A stretch of 64,000 bases of DNA from Chitinophaga pinensis (GTDB lineage Bacteria > Bacteroidota > Bacteroidia > Chitinophagales > CAMDFR01), in contig CAMDFR010000006.1 in the NCBI GenBank assembly GCA_945897725.1, positions 1 to 64,000 on the forward strand. The letters run 5' to 3'. The notes under the pieces are model-generated. The model saw only the letters and a program-made list of their open reading frames with translations. It was not told the DNA's origin and did not search any database. Position 1 is the stretch's first letter; each line of letters starts with the position of its first letter. Position numbers and translations under genes: made by a program. Below, piece after piece: positions 8,925-19,009 of this stretch.

Positions 8925-10271
8925 ATGAAAAACATTCGACTTAGTTTATTGATAATACTCTTCAGCAGTCAATTTATTTTTGCACGAACCTATCACGTTC
9001 TATACCTCGGCAATAGTTTGACCTATGTCAATAATGTACCTGATTTAGTTGCACAAATTGCGATGAGTCATGGGGATACCATCATTTGGGATTCGAATAC
9101 ACCCGGCGGACATAAGATTCTACAACATTCGACCAATCCAGTATCTCTAACAAAAATCAGTGATCAAAAATGGGATATCGTTATTATCCAAGCTCAAAGT
9201 CAAGAGACCGCTTTTCCAGATGGACAATTAGACGTCGAAATTTACCCGCCTGCCGAATTTTTAACCGATAGCATCCATAGAAACAATACCTGCACGCGTG
9301 TCCTTTTTTACATGCCTGCAGGCTGGAAATATGGTGATAATTTAAATTGTAGTGCGCTTCCAGAAATTTGTACTTATGAAGGACAATTTGCTAGAATTCG
9401 ACAAACGCATTTGAATATTTCAGATAGTATGAATGCAGGGATTATTCCATCAGGCATCAGTTATTATCGTTCTCGAGCTATTGATAGCACGATTAATTTA
9501 TGGTCATCGGATAATGTACATCCGAGCATTAAAGGCTCTTATTTGACAGCTTTAAATGTCTATGCAAGCATCACAAAAAAAGCAACAGTAGGTACTACTT
9601 ATATGCCGAGTGGGGTAAGTTCCATTGAAGCAAGTTATCTGCAGAACATCACGGATACTGTGGTTTTTGATAGTCTTTCGGAATGGAAATTGGACAGAGG
9701 ATTTGTGAATGACTCGGTTGATTTCAACATTACCTTTAATTATACTTCTTCTGTTTTCTCTGATGGATTTGTAATTAATAACAATAGCTTAAGCAATGAT
9801 TCAGTATTTTACATCATTCATTTAGATAATGAGAGTGATTATAATCTAGATACAATTATTGGAATGCCCGCGGATAGCATTGCCATCAACTTTTTATTTA
9901 ATGACACCATTTCTTTCTGCGGTAAACATTATGTTATTAAACAAGTGCACTTGAGTGATTGTGGCATAGATACCATTACAAAAGCAAGAGATGAGTATTG
10001 TTCAGGTGTTGAAGGAATCAAATCTAAAACAGCATTTAACATCTACCCCAACCCATGCAATCATTATTTCACAATAGCACAACTAGACCTGAGCAATCAA
10101 TCTTATATTGTAGATATGCAAAATATGAAGGGTGAAGTGATTCTAGAAACAAGGTTATTAGGCCATGAGTTAAAAAAAGAAATCAATATCAAATCATTAT
10201 CTGCTGGGGTTTATCTGCTTCGAATTTTTAATGAAAAAGAAATCATCACAAAAAAAATCATCGTCAACTAA
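8925..10271 (+). CDS. SGNH/GDSL-like secreted hydrolase with T9SS sorting domain
   Basis: Signal peptide; YLGNSLTYVNNVP (block I GNS), DNVHPSIKGSYLTAL (D-x-x-H block V); C-terminal FNIYPNPCNHYF...GVYLLRIFNEKEIITKKIIVN. Confidence 0.82.
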   Translation: MKNIRLSLLIILFSSQFIFARTYHVLYLGNSLTYVNNVPDLVAQIAMSHGDTIIWDSNTPGGHKILQHSTNPVSLTKISDQKWDIVIIQAQSQETAFPDGQLDVEIYPPAEFLTDSIHRNNTCTRVLFYMPAGWKYGDNLNCSALPEICTYEGQFARIRQTHLNISDSMNAGIIPSGISYYRSRAIDSTINLWSSDNVHPSIKGSYLTALNVYASITKKATVGTTYMPSGVSSIEASYLQNITDTVVFDSLSEWKLDRGFVNDSVDFNITFNYTSSVFSDGFVINNNSLSNDSVFYIIHLDNESDYNLDTIIGMPADSIAINFLFNDTISFCGKHYVIKQVHLSDCGIDTITKARDEYCSGVEGIKSKTAFNIYPNPCNHYFTIAQLDLSNQSYIVDMQNMKGEVILETRLLGHELKKEINIKSLSAGVYLLRIFNEKEIITKKIIVN

Positions 10272-10301
10272 AAATATTTAAATAAAAATATCCATCCGTT
10301 T

Positions 10302-11672
10302 ATGCAAGCATTACAACCTAAATTAGAAGAAAAAAAAGAGCTTTTTTTAAGTGAACTTATCGAGCTATTAAGAATTCCAAGTGTTAGTGCCGATCCGAAA
10401 TTTGCTGCCGATGTTGTGAAGGCTGCTGAGTATACGGCAAATAAACTAAAAGAAGCTGGTGCAGATAAAGTAGAATTGTGTCAAACCAAAGGCTACCCGA
10501 TTGTCTATGGCGAAAAGATTGTTGATGCAAGTTTACCCACTGTATTGGTCTATGGTCATTATGATGTACAGCCTGCAGATCCTTATGAATTGTGGACTTC
10601 TCCCCCATTTGAACCCGTGGTGAAAGATGGTAATATTTATGCAAGAGGTGCCTGTGATGACAAAGGTCAATTTTATATGCATGTGAAAGCCTTTCAATTG
10701 ATGATGGAAAATGATGCTTTGCCATGCAATGTTAAATTCATGATAGAAGGTGAAGAGGAAGTTGGTTCAGCGAATCTTGAAACATTTGTCAGAGAAAATA
10801 TAGAAAGATTAAAAAGTGATGTGGTACTGATTTCTGACACAGGTATCATTGCCAATGATGTGCCTTCTATAACGGTTGGCTTACGTGGACTTTCCTACAT
10901 GGAAGTAGAAGTAACAGGACCTAATCGTGATTTACATAGTGGCATTTATGGCGGTGCTGTTGCAAATCCAATCAACATATTATGTGACATGATTGCCTCT
11001 TTACATGATGATAAAAGAAGGGTAACGGTAAAAGGTTTTTATGATGAGGTAGATGAGGTAAGCAATGAAGAGAGAGCCATGATGAATTCAGCGCCATTTA
11101 GTATAGATGATTATAAGGCTCATCTGGATATTAACGATGTGTTGGGTGAAGAAGGATATACCACATTAGAGAGAACATCCATTCGTCCAACCCTAGATGT
11201 GAATGGAATTTGGGGTGGTTATATTGGAGAAGGAGCAAAGACTGTTTTACCTTCCAAAGCTTATGCAAAAATATCTATGCGACTAGTTCCAAATCAAGAT
11301 TCAAAAAAAATAAGTAAATTGTTTCAAACCCATTTTGAAGCACTTGCTCCTGCTTCTGTGAAAGTAAAAGTAACTGATCATCATGGTGGAGAAGCTGCAG
11401 TGACACCTACGGATTCAATTGCCTACAAAGCAGCTGCCAAAGCAATGAAAGCAACTTTTGGTAAAGAACCCTTACCGATGAGAAGTGGTGGTTCGATTCC
11501 AATTGTAACCATGTTTGAGAAAGTGTTACAGACAAAATCTGTTTTGATGGGATTTGGCTTAGATAGTGATGCGATACATTCGCCGAATGAGCACTACGGA
11601 TTATTTAATTACTATAAAGGCATTGAAACCATTCCATTTTTCTTTCAGTACTTTGCTGAAATGAGTGCATAG
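10302..11672 (+). CDS. M20 family dipeptidase
   Basis: VLVYGHYDVQPADP, YARGACDDKGQ, MIEGEEEVGS, DLHSGIYGG, RSGGSIPIV. Confidence 0.92.
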   Translation: MQALQPKLEEKKELFLSELIELLRIPSVSADPKFAADVVKAAEYTANKLKEAGADKVELCQTKGYPIVYGEKIVDASLPTVLVYGHYDVQPADPYELWTSPPFEPVVKDGNIYARGACDDKGQFYMHVKAFQLMMENDALPCNVKFMIEGEEEVGSANLETFVRENIERLKSDVVLISDTGIIANDVPSITVGLRGLSYMEVEVTGPNRDLHSGIYGGAVANPINILCDMIASLHDDKRRVTVKGFYDEVDEVSNEERAMMNSAPFSIDDYKAHLDINDVLGEEGYTTLERTSIRPTLDVNGIWGGYIGEGAKTVLPSKAYAKISMRLVPNQDSKKISKLFQTHFEALAPASVKVKVTDHHGGEAAVTPTDSIAYKAAAKAMKATFGKEPLPMRSGGSIPIVTMFEKVLQTKSVLMGFGLDSDAIHSPNEHYGLFNYYKGIETIPFFFQYFAEMSA

Positions 11673-11820
11673 TGTGTTTTAAGATTTTAAATTGGTGACA
11701 AGTTTTTTAGGTTCTTTAAAAGAAGATCGTTATATTCGTTATGAAATAAAATGCTCTGAACAAAAAGCTAGATTTGGCACATATTTGGATGTAAGTTTAT
11801 TATATTAAAAAAAGATAGAA

Positions 11821-12204
11821 ATGTATAAGAAGATTATGAGCCTTATGGTTATTAGCTTGATGAGCCTGAGCTATCTCTTTGCTCAAAATAGCGTTATTTC
11901 GAATGCGTTAACTACGGGGAATATAGCATCCATTTCAGCCTATATCGACGTACATGTTAGTATCACTGTTTTGGATAATGAGAATACTTATACAAAGCAA
12001 CAAGCTGAGATGATCTTAAAAGATTTTTTCGCGAAACATCCACCTAAATCATATGCTACAGTGCATGAGGGTACTTCACCGGAGGGCTCAAAATTTACTG
12101 TTGGAAATCTAATTACTACAAGTGGAAATTTCCGAACATTCTTTCTGATCAAGCAAAAAGGGAGCTCTTTCATCATACAAGAAATAAGATTCGAAGCGCA
12201 GTAA
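11821..12204 (+). CDS. DUF4783-like secreted protein
   Basis: Signal peptide ending LFAQ; SVISNALTTGNIASISAYIDVHVSITV...EQAEM-like...FFLIKQKGSSFIIQEIRFE resembles DUF4783. Confidence 0.65.
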   Translation: MYKKIMSLMVISLMSLSYLFAQNSVISNALTTGNIASISAYIDVHVSITVLDNENTYTKQQAEMILKDFFAKHPPKSYATVHEGTSPEGSKFTVGNLITTSGNFRTFFLIKQKGSSFIIQEIRFEAQ

Positions 12205-12206
12205 TG

Positions 12207-13064
12207 CTATGATGCTCGCCATTTGGCCCTCATCATTCTTTGTTTCCCGAATAAGTCCTTTTTAATGACAATATCTCTATAGCCTTTTTGAGCAAGCATG
12301 TCTTTTAACAGTGCACCCAGTGCTTCATTCATCTCCATATATAGGATCACATCCTTGCTATTTTGTATTGCAAATTCAGCAATGGCTTCGTAGAAACGTA
12401 AGGGATTTTCATCCTCCACAAACAAGGCGAGATGAGGCTCAAAATCAAGCACATTTTTATGCATGTCCACTGCTTCGCTTTTTCTAATGTATGGCGGATT
12501 GCTCACAATAATATCAAAAGGGCCATGAAGTTTATCTTGTGGCTGATGAAGTATGTCACTTTCAATAAAAGTGATATCTAATTTATTTAAGGTGGCATTT
12601 TTTTCGGCGATGGCAATAGCCTTTTGACTAATGTCAGAAGCTGTAATAGCATGGAATGGTAGAAACTTTTTAAGCGCAAGCGCAATGCAACCACTACCAG
12701 TGCCAATATCCAAGATACGCATGTCGTCTCTATTCAAGTTTTCTTCGACCACCCAATTCACTAATTCTTCCGTCTCAGGACGAGGGATAAGTGTTGACTC
12801 ATTGACTAAAATATGAAGGTCGAAAAACCATGCCTTCCCCAATACATATTGAATAGGCATGCCATGTTTCATTTTTTCTAGTGCAACAAAAAGATAATCC
12901 TGTTCCTTAGAATCCAGCATTCTAGACCTTTGTGCATGAAGCATTGCTGCGGAATAAGACAAGTATTCTTCCAACAAAATATCAATCATTCTATATGCCT
13001 CAGCACTTTCATATAAAACGTGTAACTGTTGTTGAGCAAGCTTTCTAAATTCGAAAATAGTCAT
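12207..13064 (-). CDS. prmC: Peptide chain release factor N(5)-glutamine methyltransferase
   Basis: LIPRPETEELVNWV, ILDIGTGSGCIALALKK, IVSNPPYI. Start set at ATG 13064; the ORF could begin at 13088. Confidence 0.92.
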   Translation of the reverse strand: MTIFEFRKLAQQQLHVLYESAEAYRMIDILLEEYLSYSAAMLHAQRSRMLDSKEQDYLFVALEKMKHGMPIQYVLGKAWFFDLHILVNESTLIPRPETEELVNWVVEENLNRDDMRILDIGTGSGCIALALKKFLPFHAITASDISQKAIAIAEKNATLNKLDITFIESDILHQPQDKLHGPFDIIVSNPPYIRKSEAVDMHKNVLDFEPHLALFVEDENPLRFYEAIAEFAIQNSKDVILYMEMNEALGALLKDMLAQKGYRDIVIKKDLFGKQRMMRAKWRAS

Positions 13065-13169
13065 CTCTTGTGAAAATAAATGGAACAAGTAAATGTAATG
13101 TATTCTCCAGAATTAGAACAAAGAATAGTCAATTCCTTTGTATAAATATTAGTCGACTGCATTTATTCA

Positions 13170-13177
13170 TACCTTTG
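13170..13177 (+). promoter_or_regulatory. Putative Bacteroidota -7 element TACCTTTG
   Basis: TAnnTTTG 23 nt upstream of the 13201 start. Confidence 0.45.
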
Positions 13178-13200
13178 CGCTTCATTATTTTCAGGAAATT

Positions 13201-14430
13201 ATGGACAAGATTCTCTTTGCATTGATCATCGCCTTTATCATTTTTGAGTTTATTTTTAATCGACTACTCGATACCCTCAATAAAAGAGGTTGGGAACTCC
13301 AATTACCAGCGAGTCTACAAAACTTATATGACAAAGAAAAGTATGAAAAAGCGAAAGCATATGATCTTGAGAAGGACAAGCTGAGTTTGATTTCAGCATT
13401 TTTTTCTACTAGTATCACGATTCTATTTTTATTGTTTGGAGGCTTTGCCATGTTAGATCAATATGTTCGAAGCTTCGCACAACATAAGATTTTAATTTCC
13501 TTGCTTTATTTTGGCATATTGGGTTTCGCTTCCTCTATGCTTTCCTTGCCATTTTCGATATATGGAACATTTCGTATAGAAGAAAAGTATGGATTTAACA
13601 AAACGACAATGAGTACGTTTTTGATAGATCTGATGAAAAGTCTATTATTGACAATTGTGTTAGGGGGCTTACTACTCACGCTTATTATTTTTGTGCAAGA
13701 AAAAACAGGCAGTTGGTTCTGGCTTATAGCATGGGCAATTGTTACAGGATTTTCGCTCTTCATCGCTGCTTTTTATACGTCACTATTACTGCCTCTCTTT
13801 AATAAACTTTCGCCACTCGAGCCTGGATCACTTAGAAGTAAAATTGAAGATTACGCAGCTGTAGTAGATTTTCCATTAAAAAATATTATGCTCATGGATG
13901 GATCCAAACGTTCCTCAAAGGCAAATGCTTTTTTTAGTGGCATTGGAAAGTCCAAGAGCATTGTATTATATGATACGCTGGTAAATGAATTGAGTGAAGA
14001 AGAAATCGTTGCTGTGCTTGCCCATGAGGTTGGCCATTACAAGAAGAAGCATATTTATCAGAGCATGGCGATCTCCTTTATCACTACTGCAATTACATTT
14101 TTTATTTTTGGTCGAATGATGAATAGCGATATCCTACCAAGTATTTTAGGCACTGAAAAAAGCTTTCACATATCTGTTATTGTCTTTGGTATGCTCTACA
14201 GTCCCATTTCACTTCTCACAGGACCCATGATGAATTATCTATCACGAAAAAATGAATATGAGGCGGATGCTTATGCCAAGGAGACTTATGGGAGTTCCGC
14301 TTTGGCATCCTCACTTAAAAAAATGTCTATCAATCATTTAAGCAATCTTCAACCCCATCCCTGGTATATATTTTTTCACTATTCACATCCAACGCTCCTA
14401 CAACGTTTAAAGGCTATGAACGAAATATAG
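13201..14430 (+). CDS. M48 family metallopeptidase (Ste24/CAAX protease type)
   Basis: VLAHEVGHYKKKH zinc motif, SKANAFFSGIGKSKSIVLYDTL, NEYEADAYAKE, HYSHPTLLQRLKAM. Confidence 0.93.
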   Translation: MDKILFALIIAFIIFEFIFNRLLDTLNKRGWELQLPASLQNLYDKEKYEKAKAYDLEKDKLSLISAFFSTSITILFLLFGGFAMLDQYVRSFAQHKILISLLYFGILGFASSMLSLPFSIYGTFRIEEKYGFNKTTMSTFLIDLMKSLLLTIVLGGLLLTLIIFVQEKTGSWFWLIAWAIVTGFSLFIAAFYTSLLLPLFNKLSPLEPGSLRSKIEDYAAVVDFPLKNIMLMDGSKRSSKANAFFSGIGKSKSIVLYDTLVNELSEEEIVAVLAHEVGHYKKKHIYQSMAISFITTAITFFIFGRMMNSDILPSILGTEKSFHISVIVFGMLYSPISLLTGPMMNYLSRKNEYEADAYAKETYGSSALASSLKKMSINHLSNLQPHPWYIFFHYSHPTLLQRLKAMNEI

Positions 14431-14483
14431 GACAGTGGTCTAGAAAAAGTTGAAAATAATATTGTTTCTTGTAAAGAAAGTGG

Positions 14484-14491
14484 TATCTTTG
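14484..14491 (+). promoter_or_regulatory. Putative Bacteroidota -7 element TATCTTTG for rplU-rpmA
   Basis: Exact TATCTTTG with an upstream TTG-containing tract, 20 nt before the rplU ATG. Confidence 0.55.
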
Positions 14492-14511
14492 CACTCCAAA
14501 ATTATTTTAAA

Positions 14512-14817
14512 ATGTACGCAATAGTAAAGATAGGTGGTCACCAATATAAAGTTTCTCAAGGAGATAATTTGACCGTGAACAGAATTGAAGGAAATGAAGG
14601 TGACACGATTCAAATCGGAGAGGTTTTGATGGTTTCTGATGGTTCTACAACAGAAATTGGAACGCCTTCATTGAATAAAAAAATAAGCGCAAAAATATTA
14701 TCACATGAAAAAGGTGATAAAGTGATTGTATTTAGAAAGAAAAGAAGAAAAGGTTACGAAAAGAAAAACGGTCACCGTCAGGCTTTGACTAAAATATCAA
14801 TTGAAGCAATCGCTTAA
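14512..14817 (+). CDS. rplU: 50S ribosomal protein L21
   Basis: MYAIVKIGGHQYKVSQGD...KVIVFRKKRRKGYEKKNGHRQALTKISIEAI. Confidence 0.97.
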   Translation: MYAIVKIGGHQYKVSQGDNLTVNRIEGNEGDTIQIGEVLMVSDGSTTEIGTPSLNKKISAKILSHEKGDKVIVFRKKRRKGYEKKNGHRQALTKISIEAIA

Positions 14818-14846
14818 TTATTTAAACTAAGTAAAACAAAAATACA

Positions 14847-15203
14847 ATGGCTCATAAGAAAGGACAAGGTAGTTCGAAGAACGGTAGAGAATCGCATAGC
14901 AAAAGACTTGGCGTTAAATTATTTGGTGGTCAAGAAGCTATCGCAGGTAACATTATAGTTCGTCAAAGAGGAACTAAGTACAAAGCAGGTACAGGAGTTG
15001 GGATCGGTAGAGACCATACTTTATTTGCAACAATTGATGGCACCGTTACTTTCAAAAGAAAAGCGGATGATAAATCATTTGTTTATATTCTTCCAGCTGC
15101 TGGGGTTGAAACAGCTGCAAAAGCAGTTACCAAATCTACAGCAACAGTTAAAATCGAAAGTCCAGCTGCAGAATCACATACTGAATCTGACGCTGCAGAA
15201 TAG
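14847..15203 (+). CDS. rpmA: 50S ribosomal protein L27 with C-terminal extension
   Basis: [61 protein letters not shown]; Ala/Ser/Glu-rich tail. Confidence 0.97.
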   Translation: MAHKKGQGSSKNGRESHSKRLGVKLFGGQEAIAGNIIVRQRGTKYKAGTGVGIGRDHTLFATIDGTVTFKRKADDKSFVYILPAAGVETAAKAVTKSTATVKIESPAAESHTESDAAE

Positions 15204-15240
15204 ATAGTCTATCATTAGCATTTTGCTAATCTTCATACAA

Positions 15241-15280
15241 AAGCCCTTAAAAATCTAGATTTTTAAGGGCTTTTTTCATG
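15241..15280 (+). terminator. Intrinsic terminator after rpmA
   Basis: 32-nt perfect inverted repeat AAGCCCTTAAAAATCTAGATTTTTAAGGGCTT followed by T-run. Confidence 0.9.
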
Positions 15281-15446
15281 GACTAATAATAAGGAAGCTT
15301 CCTTTATCTAATTATGCAATAAAACAATCAACTTTATAATTACCAATCGCTATTACAATTATCTGAATCACTTTCAAATAACAGTTAGAAGGGGCAGCAT
15401 TTAACCTGTATGATAAAAAAGAAAAATAATATTCAAGGCACCTTTC

Positions 15447-16235
15447 TTACCAGATTATTTTTTCTTTAGCTAGAAAAGAGGCTATTCCTTTTTTGCAATC
15501 TTTGGTCATTCTTGCCTCAGCATTCATTTCTGCAGCATAATCTAAGGCAGCAAAATCGGCGATATTTTGAACAGCACTAATCATTTTTTTTGTGAAGGAT
15601 AAGGAATCTCCACTAGTTTCTGAACACAACTTTAATGCAAAATCACGAACTTCTGCTTTCACAGTTTCTTTACTACAAACCCGATTGATGAGATGAAAGT
15701 TCAGAGCTTCCTTTGCAGAGATGAGCTTTCCCGTTAGCAATAATTCTTTAGCAATCGTTTCTCCGACTTTTCTAAGTAAAAAAACCATTACAATGGCAGG
15801 TATAAAGCCAATCTTCACTTCAGTATAACCAAAATTTGCTTCAGGAACTGCAAATGTAAAATCTGTAACTGTTGCCAATCCACAACCTCCAGCAATGGCA
15901 TGGCCCTCTACCTGAGCAATAACGATTTTTTTATGGTAATAGATAGCGGCATATAATTCTTTCAGATGATTTGAATCAGCAAGATTTTCTTCGATAGAAT
16001 TATTTTGAAGCGATTGTAAATACTGTAAATCAGCACCTGCACTAAAGACATCACCAGTAGCGTTTAGAATGATTACTTTGGTATTTTCGTCCTCCTCTGC
16101 AACATGAAAAGCATGTTTTAACTCAGTGACTAATTGAAAGTTAAAGGCATTTCTTTTCTCTGCACGATTTAGTGTAATATATCTAATACGATCTTGAACT
16201 GATGTAGAAATGTATTCGTAATGCATTGTATACAA
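15447..16235 (-). CDS. Enoyl-CoA hydratase/isomerase family protein
   Basis: NRAEKRNAFNFQLVTEL, FSAGADLQYLQ, AIAGGCGLATVTDFTFAVPEANFGYTEVKIGFIPA. Confidence 0.92.
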   Translation of the reverse strand: MYTMHYEYISTSVQDRIRYITLNRAEKRNAFNFQLVTELKHAFHVAEEDENTKVIILNATGDVFSAGADLQYLQSLQNNSIEENLADSNHLKELYAAIYYHKKIVIAQVEGHAIAGGCGLATVTDFTFAVPEANFGYTEVKIGFIPAIVMVFLLRKVGETIAKELLLTGKLISAKEALNFHLINRVCSKETVKAEVRDFALKLCSETSGDSLSFTKKMISAVQNIADFAALDYAAEMNAEARMTKDCKKGIASFLAKEKIIW

Positions 16236-16263
16236 TGGTTAGTGAAAAGAAATAAGCTAAAAA

Positions 16264-17421
16264 TTACTTCGCCAATAACTCCGCTACTTTTTGTTCTAGT
16301 TGTTCACCTCTTAAATTGGTCGCCACAATTCTTCCTTCTTTATCAAGAATAAAGGCACGTGGAATGGAATTGATACCATACAAAATTGCTGCTGAACTGC
16401 CCCATCCTTTTAAATCACTCACATGATTAGGCCAAATCAATCCATCGGCAGCAATAGCCGCTTTCCAAGGTGTTGCATCTTTGTCTAAGGAAACTGAAAA
16501 CACAGTAAAACCTGCATCTTTATATTTGTTGTATACACTCACCACATTTGGATTCTCTCTGCGGCAAGGTCCACACCAGCTCGCCCAAAAATCTAGTAAA
16601 ACAATTTTACCTCTTAAAGAAGAAAGTGATAAGTCCTTTCCTTCTGGTGTTTTTAAAGTAATCTCAGGAGCCATAGAGCCAACATCAGTACTTTTGGCCT
16701 GTGTTTCTTGTGACTTTACCTGTGAGGCAACTTTTTTAGAATCTTCTATTTTTGAAATGAATTGCTTTGAATAAATAGATTCAGGTGCTATTTTTTTAAG
16801 TTTTGCTTCAATTCTATTTCTGAAATTCGTATCTGCTTCCATATTCACAAAGCTAGCTGTGTACAATACTAGAATATGATTTTTAGCAGAGTCAGCATAA
16901 GCTTTATAAGTTCTTTCAAATTTTGCGATTTCTACATTGATAGAATCCTTGATCTTATTTACCGCTATTGGATCTCCGCCTCCTTGATAAGCGGTGAGGT
17001 ATCGTTGATTGATTCCCTGAACAAGCTCTTGTTCTGAATTCATAAAATCAGTATACATCTTAAATTTTGCATTATCTATGCCACCTGTCACCACATATTT
17101 ACTTATATTTTTGCTGTCACCCGAAAAGGTGATTTTGTCTTTATTCGCAACAAGGACCAACCAACCAGTCTTTTCATCAATACGAATCCTACAAATACCA
17201 TATTCTTTGGTCGTCGCATTCATTACGAATTTACCATTCGCATCTGTGGTCACTGTATCTATTGTTTGCGCATCCAGCATTGTCAGGAAATCGAGATATA
17301 CCGTTTGATTTGGGGCATTCAGTATGGTACCATTAATTTGAAAGCCCTGCGACATCAAATCACTTTTACAAGAGATACTAAGAAGACAAAACAAACAAAA
17401 CACTAAAATTGGATTTTTCAT
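16264..17421 (-). CDS. TlpA-family thioredoxin-like lipoprotein with DUF4369-like N-terminal domain
   Basis: SPII signal MKNPILVFCLFCLLSISCKSD (start at 17421); FWASWCGPCRRENPNVV catalytic motif; GFQINGTILNAPNQTVYLDFL N-terminal domain. Confidence 0.88.
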   Translation of the reverse strand: MKNPILVFCLFCLLSISCKSDLMSQGFQINGTILNAPNQTVYLDFLTMLDAQTIDTVTTDANGKFVMNATTKEYGICRIRIDEKTGWLVLVANKDKITFSGDSKNISKYVVTGGIDNAKFKMYTDFMNSEQELVQGINQRYLTAYQGGGDPIAVNKIKDSINVEIAKFERTYKAYADSAKNHILVLYTASFVNMEADTNFRNRIEAKLKKIAPESIYSKQFISKIEDSKKVASQVKSQETQAKSTDVGSMAPEITLKTPEGKDLSLSSLRGKIVLLDFWASWCGPCRRENPNVVSVYNKYKDAGFTVFSVSLDKDATPWKAAIAADGLIWPNHVSDLKGWGSSAAILYGINSIPRAFILDKEGRIVATNLRGEQLEQKVAELLAK

Positions 17422-17467
17422 TATATTAAAGATTGATTTTAAAATTTTATGGACAAACATTTGAAGT

Positions 17468-18916
17468 TTATGATAATTTTTCGTTTAATAATTTAGTTGT
17501 TATTTTAGGATCTGATTTTCCGCCACTCTTCTTCATCACCTCGCCCACGAATAATCCCATTAATCCTTTCTTACCACTTTTATATTCAAGTACTTTTTCT
17601 GGATATTCTTGTAAGACTAGGTCGATATACTTTTCAATTTCATCGCTATTGGAACTTTGAACCAAATTCAATTCCTCCGCCAATTGCATGGCTGACTTAT
17701 CCATATTAGCTAGTAGAGCAGGCAATAATTTATTGGAAGCTACTGAGAAATTAGTAATTCCCTTTTCAATTAAAACAATCAATTCAGCAATTTTATCTGC
17801 CTTCAATGGGAAGCTTTCAAAAGCAATTGCATGCTCATTCACATAAGACTTTATAGGTCCTATAATCCAATTCGCAGCAGCTTTATAATCACTTGTATGT
17901 GCAATAATTTGTGCAAAGTAATCAGAAACATACTTATCCTCGGTTAGTATTGAGGCATCATATTCACTTAAACCAAATTCAATATGAAACTTATGTTTTA
18001 GCTCGTTAGGTAAAGCAGGCATTTCACTCCTTATCTTTTCAATCAATGCTTCACTAACGATCACAGGTAATAAATCTGGTTCTGGAAAATACCTGTAATC
18101 ATGCGCCATCTCCTTGCTTCTCATGGAAGAAGTGGTTCCGGTAACAGCATCAAAATTTCTTGTCTCCATCAGAATCTTTTCGCCTTTTTCGACGGCATCA
18201 ACTTGTCGACTAAATTCATATTCGATTGCCCGTTTTACATTTCGAATGGAGTTCATATTTTTTACCTCAACGCGTTGATTTAAAACGTCAGCACCCTTTA
18301 AACGTATAGAAATATTGGCATCACAGCGCAAACTACCTTCCTCCATATTTCCATCACAGATATCCAGATAACGAACCAGTTTACGTATCTCTGTGAGATA
18401 AGCATAAGCCTCATCACTACTTCGTAAATCAGGTTTAGAAACGATTTCAATCAATGGAACGCCTGCACGATTTAAATCTACTAATGTAAAAAATGGATCA
18501 ATATCATGAATACTTTTCCCAGCATCCTCTTCTAAATGTATTCTTTCGAGTCGAATCGTTTTTCTTCCCTCTGGCATTTGTATCACTACAAACCCATCAC
18601 TACAAATAGGAGTGTCGAACTGAGTGATTTGATAACCTTTCGGTAGATCGGCATAAAAATAATTCTTCCTACTGAACTCATTGTATTCTCTAATATCGCA
18701 ATCTAAGGCCAATCCAATCTTAACAGCTAACTCAATAGATTTCTTATTCAATGTTGGAAGTGCACCAGGCATACCCAAGGTAACAGGACTTAATAAGGAA
18801 TTAGGTGAGGCACCAAATTCATTGGCATCTGAACTATAGGCCTTACTTTTGGTCAATAACTGAGCATGCACCTCTAACCCAACCACTACTTCATATTTGT
18901 CGTAAACACTCATCAA
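17468..18916 (-). CDS. gatB: Asp/Glu-tRNA amidotransferase subunit B
   Basis: VVGLEVHAQLLTKSKAYSSDANEFGASPNS, RKNYFYADLPKGYQITQ, LRCDANISIR, YRYFPEPDLLP. Confidence 0.96.
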   Translation of the reverse strand: MMSVYDKYEVVVGLEVHAQLLTKSKAYSSDANEFGASPNSLLSPVTLGMPGALPTLNKKSIELAVKIGLALDCDIREYNEFSRKNYFYADLPKGYQITQFDTPICSDGFVVIQMPEGRKTIRLERIHLEEDAGKSIHDIDPFFTLVDLNRAGVPLIEIVSKPDLRSSDEAYAYLTEIRKLVRYLDICDGNMEEGSLRCDANISIRLKGADVLNQRVEVKNMNSIRNVKRAIEYEFSRQVDAVEKGEKILMETRNFDAVTGTTSSMRSKEMAHDYRYFPEPDLLPVIVSEALIEKIRSEMPALPNELKHKFHIEFGLSEYDASILTEDKYVSDYFAQIIAHTSDYKAAANWIIGPIKSYVNEHAIAFESFPLKADKIAELIVLIEKGITNFSVASNKLLPALLANMDKSAMQLAEELNLVQSSNSDEIEKYIDLVLQEYPEKVLEYKSGKKGLMGLFVGEVMKKSGGKSDPKITTKLLNEKLS

Positions 18917-19009
18917 GAAAATCTGCTTAAAAGTTTAAGATATAAAAATACAATATTTGAAAATAAGAATTGATGAATTATGATTTTTTAAGGGATTGCC
19001 TCTATCAGC

